Origin: JBAZOB01 sp041648895
Lineage (GTDB): Bacteria > Patescibacteriota > JAHJAL01
Reading direction: 5' to 3'
DNA: 42,609 nt
Assembly: GCA_041648895.1 (NCBI GenBank)
Contig: JBAZOB010000009.1
Span: 1-42,609, forward strand
Position numbers and translations under genes: made by a program. The notes beneath the pieces were generated by a model that was given only the letters and a program-made list of their open reading frames with translations, was not told the origin of the DNA and did no database searches. Within the stretch, counting starts at the first letter, position 1. Every line of letters starts with the position of its first letter. This document shows, in pieces, positions 41,383-42,609 of the stretch.

Positions 41383-41970
41383 CTAAATTATCTTATCCAC
41401 CAAACCATATTTTTTAGCATCATGCGGCACCATAAAGAAATCTCTATCGGTATCTTTCTCTATCTTGTCATATTTTTGACCAGTATGTTTTACTAATATA
41501 TCATTCAACATCTTTTTTAGACGCAATACCTCTCTAGCCTGTATTTCAATATCTGAAGCCTGCCCTTCCACCCCTCCCATAACTTGGTGAATCATTATCC
41601 GAGAATTAGGTAAAGAAAATCTCTTCTTGGCAGCACCGGCTGCCAACAAAACCGCCGCCATGGATGCTGCTTGACCAATACATATCGTGGCTACATCCGG
41701 CTTAACATACTGCATAGTATCATATATGGCTAAACCAGCTGTTACTGAACCACCAGGAGAATTGATATAAAACTTAATATCTTTTTTTTCATCTTCGCTA
41801 GCTAAAAATAGTAACTGGGCAATGATTAAATTAGCTATTTCGTCGTTAATTACCGAGCCAATAAATATAATTCTATCCTTAAGTAATCGTGAATAAATAT
41901 CATATGATCTTTCCCCGAGTGACGACTTTTCAACCACAATCGGCACTAGTTGATCTTTTACTTTTTTCAT
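41383..41970 (-). CDS. clpP: ATP-dependent Clp protease proteolytic subunit ClpP
   Basis: ClpP forms the serine protease barrel that degrades proteins unfolded by ClpX or ClpC. It has 195 residues. The catalytic triad is S103 in GQAASMAA, H128 in MIHQVMGG and D177 in DTDRDFFM. INSPGGSVTAGLAIYDTM is intact. I start at ATG 41970, because AGGAGA sits 7 bases upstream at ideal spacing; the longer TTG frame would read through that site. It lies 28 bases downstream of tig, a common pairing (tig-clpP-clpX). clpX is not next; the sigma4-HARE gene is. Confidence 0.97.
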   Translation of the reverse strand: MKKVKDQLVPIVVEKSSLGERSYDIYSRLLKDRIIFIGSVINDEIANLIIAQLLFLASEDEKKDIKFYINSPGGSVTAGLAIYDTMQYVKPDVATICIGQAASMAAVLLAAGAAKKRFSLPNSRIMIHQVMGGVEGQASDIEIQAREVLRLKKMLNDILVKHTGQKYDKIEKDTDRDFFMVPHDAKKYGLVDKII

Positions 41971-41976
41971 ATTATT

Positions 41977-41982
41977 TCTCCT
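41977..41982 (-). promoter_or_regulatory. Shine-Dalgarno site of clpP
   Basis: AGGAGA on the minus strand, 6 bases before the ATG ending at 41970; it decides the clpP start. Confidence 0.85.
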
Positions 41983-41998
41983 CAAATATTAATATTTT

Positions 41999-42609
41999 TT
42001 ACTTAACCATCAATAAAATTAAGTTATCAAACATTTTATTGATCATTAACTGTTGTTCCACGCGAGCCTTAATTTCATCTCGATCATATTCATCCTGATA
42101 TTTTTTAAATAAACCATCCGGATCATCCGATGGGCTTTTTGAAATTGAATTTTTAATCTGCTGTAATTCATTATTAATATAATCTTTAATTTCATCCGCC
42201 GAAACAGAAATCTTCTCCTTTTTTAATACTTCTCTAATTATTAAACTCAAACGCACCCTCTTGATAGCTTGATCTCGCCAACCAGTCTCAACTTCCGGCT
42301 TATTTAATTTTTCCTTTTCTAGATAATCGTCCAATCTAACACCCTGTCGGCCTAAATTTCGTTCAAATTCATGCCACATCAAGTCTAATTCTTGCCTAAT
42401 TAAACTCTCTGGCAAATCCACTTTAATTTTTTCATCAATTTTTTCCAATATCTGATTATGAATCTTCTCTTGATTGGCAGCTTCTTTTTCCGTCTTTAGA
42501 TTATTTATTAAGTACTCTTCAAAGTCCTTAATCTTTTCGACACCATCTATTTTCAAACTTTTAACAAATTCATCACTGTAGTCAGGCAAAATCACTTTTT
42601 TACTTTCAT
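41999..42609 (-). CDS. tig: trigger factor, C-terminal part (5' end outside window)
   Basis: Trigger factor is the ribosome-bound folding chaperone. The frame is open to the window edge; the ATG at 42609 is out of frame, and the in-frame text there reads ESKKVILPDYSDEFVKSL, matching the segment after the PPIase domain. The visible 203 residues are the helical C-terminal chaperone domain: QILEKIDEKIKVDLPESLIRQELDLMWHEFE and VRLSLIIREVLKKEKISVSADEIKDYI. It ends with a hydrophobic helix (MFDNLILLMVK). The ribosome-binding and PPIase parts lie outside. It is followed by clpP, as in many bacteria. Confidence 0.92.
   Translation of the reverse strand, partial: ESKKVILPDYSDEFVKSLKIDGVEKIKDFEEYLINNLKTEKEAANQEKIHNQILEKIDEKIKVDLPESLIRQELDLMWHEFERNLGRQGVRLDDYLEKEKLNKPEVETGWRDQAIKRVRLSLIIREVLKKEKISVSADEIKDYINNELQQIKNSISKSPSDDPDGLFKKYQDEYDRDEIKARVEQQLMINKMFDNLILLMVK

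Noticed and set aside
41971..41985. TTG start giving clpP five more residues
   Set aside because: Those codons contain the Shine-Dalgarno site of the ATG at 41970.
1..42609. Recoded UGA (Gracilibacteria/Absconditabacteria code)
   Set aside because: TGA ends mreC and dus at normal lengths, and conserved Gly and Trp positions use ordinary codons.

Overview
The window is AT-rich, densely packed bacterial DNA. Stops are TAA, TAG and TGA and Trp is UGG, so the standard bacterial code applies. Most genes have no visible Shine-Dalgarno sequence. An alanyl-tRNA synthetase without its C-terminal domain, a split transketolase beside isolated pentose-phosphate enzymes and no biosynthetic operons, and several large proteins of unrecognised family all suggest a Patescibacteria/CPR (Parcubacteria-like) genome. 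That assignment is inference from gene content, not a phylogeny.

Layout. 1-10.2 kb: 3' part of alaS, an FtsA-like protein, a membrane-anchored protein with a gp47-like region, ruvX, mltG, mreB, mreC and recG. This is a cell-envelope and shape block with DNA repair genes. 10.2-13.5 kb: rsmD, a ComEA-like protein, tRNA-Leu(UAG), truB and rmuC. 13.5-18.6 kb: a sugar-phosphate operon behind a near-consensus promoter (RpiB-like, ribulose-phosphate-epimerase-like, two transketolase halves around a small membrane protein, a PfkB kinase, a SLOG/LOG-like protein). 18.8-20.3 kb (minus): a Y-family polymerase with a small partner gene. 20.4-22.5 kb: a LytS/LytTR-type two-component system, divergent from the polymerase cassette. 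22.6-30.5 kb: a small helical protein, an L,D-transpeptidase with two Ig-like repeats, recR, corA, cysS, dus, rluD and a mannose-1-phosphate guanylyltransferase. 30.6-33.7 kb: secD, secF and a second RluA-family synthase. 33.7-35.9 kb (minus): a tandem pair of paralogous, unrecognised proteins with TIM-barrel-like motifs. 35.9-37.0 kb: tgt. 37.3-42.6 kb (minus): a membrane-anchored HerA/TraG-like ATPase, a sigma-region-4 protein fused to HARE-HTH-like domains, clpP and the 3' part of tig.

Non-coding structure. The intergenic gaps hold an unusual set of inverted repeats. Two are very long and internally perfect: 71-bp arms at 2728-2915 and 81-bp arms at 27189-27409. They enclose a related core of about 50 nt in opposite orientations. 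Smaller or imperfect relatives lie at 1281, 4871, 21663 and 30539, and an AT-only analogue at 16760. Separate GTCATCC-type palindromes lie at 1324, inside 4871-5059, and at 6074-6216. A short G-rich word, GTAGGGGAG, recurs on the plus strand in unrelated genes and reading frames. These are the best candidates for undescribed biology here, followed by the TIM-barrel-like pair and the sigma4-HARE protein.

No stretch over 300 bases lacks a gene. The largest gap, 36994-37263, holds one stable hairpin and otherwise nothing recognisable. No CRISPR array, insertion sequence with transposase, rRNA or replication origin was seen.
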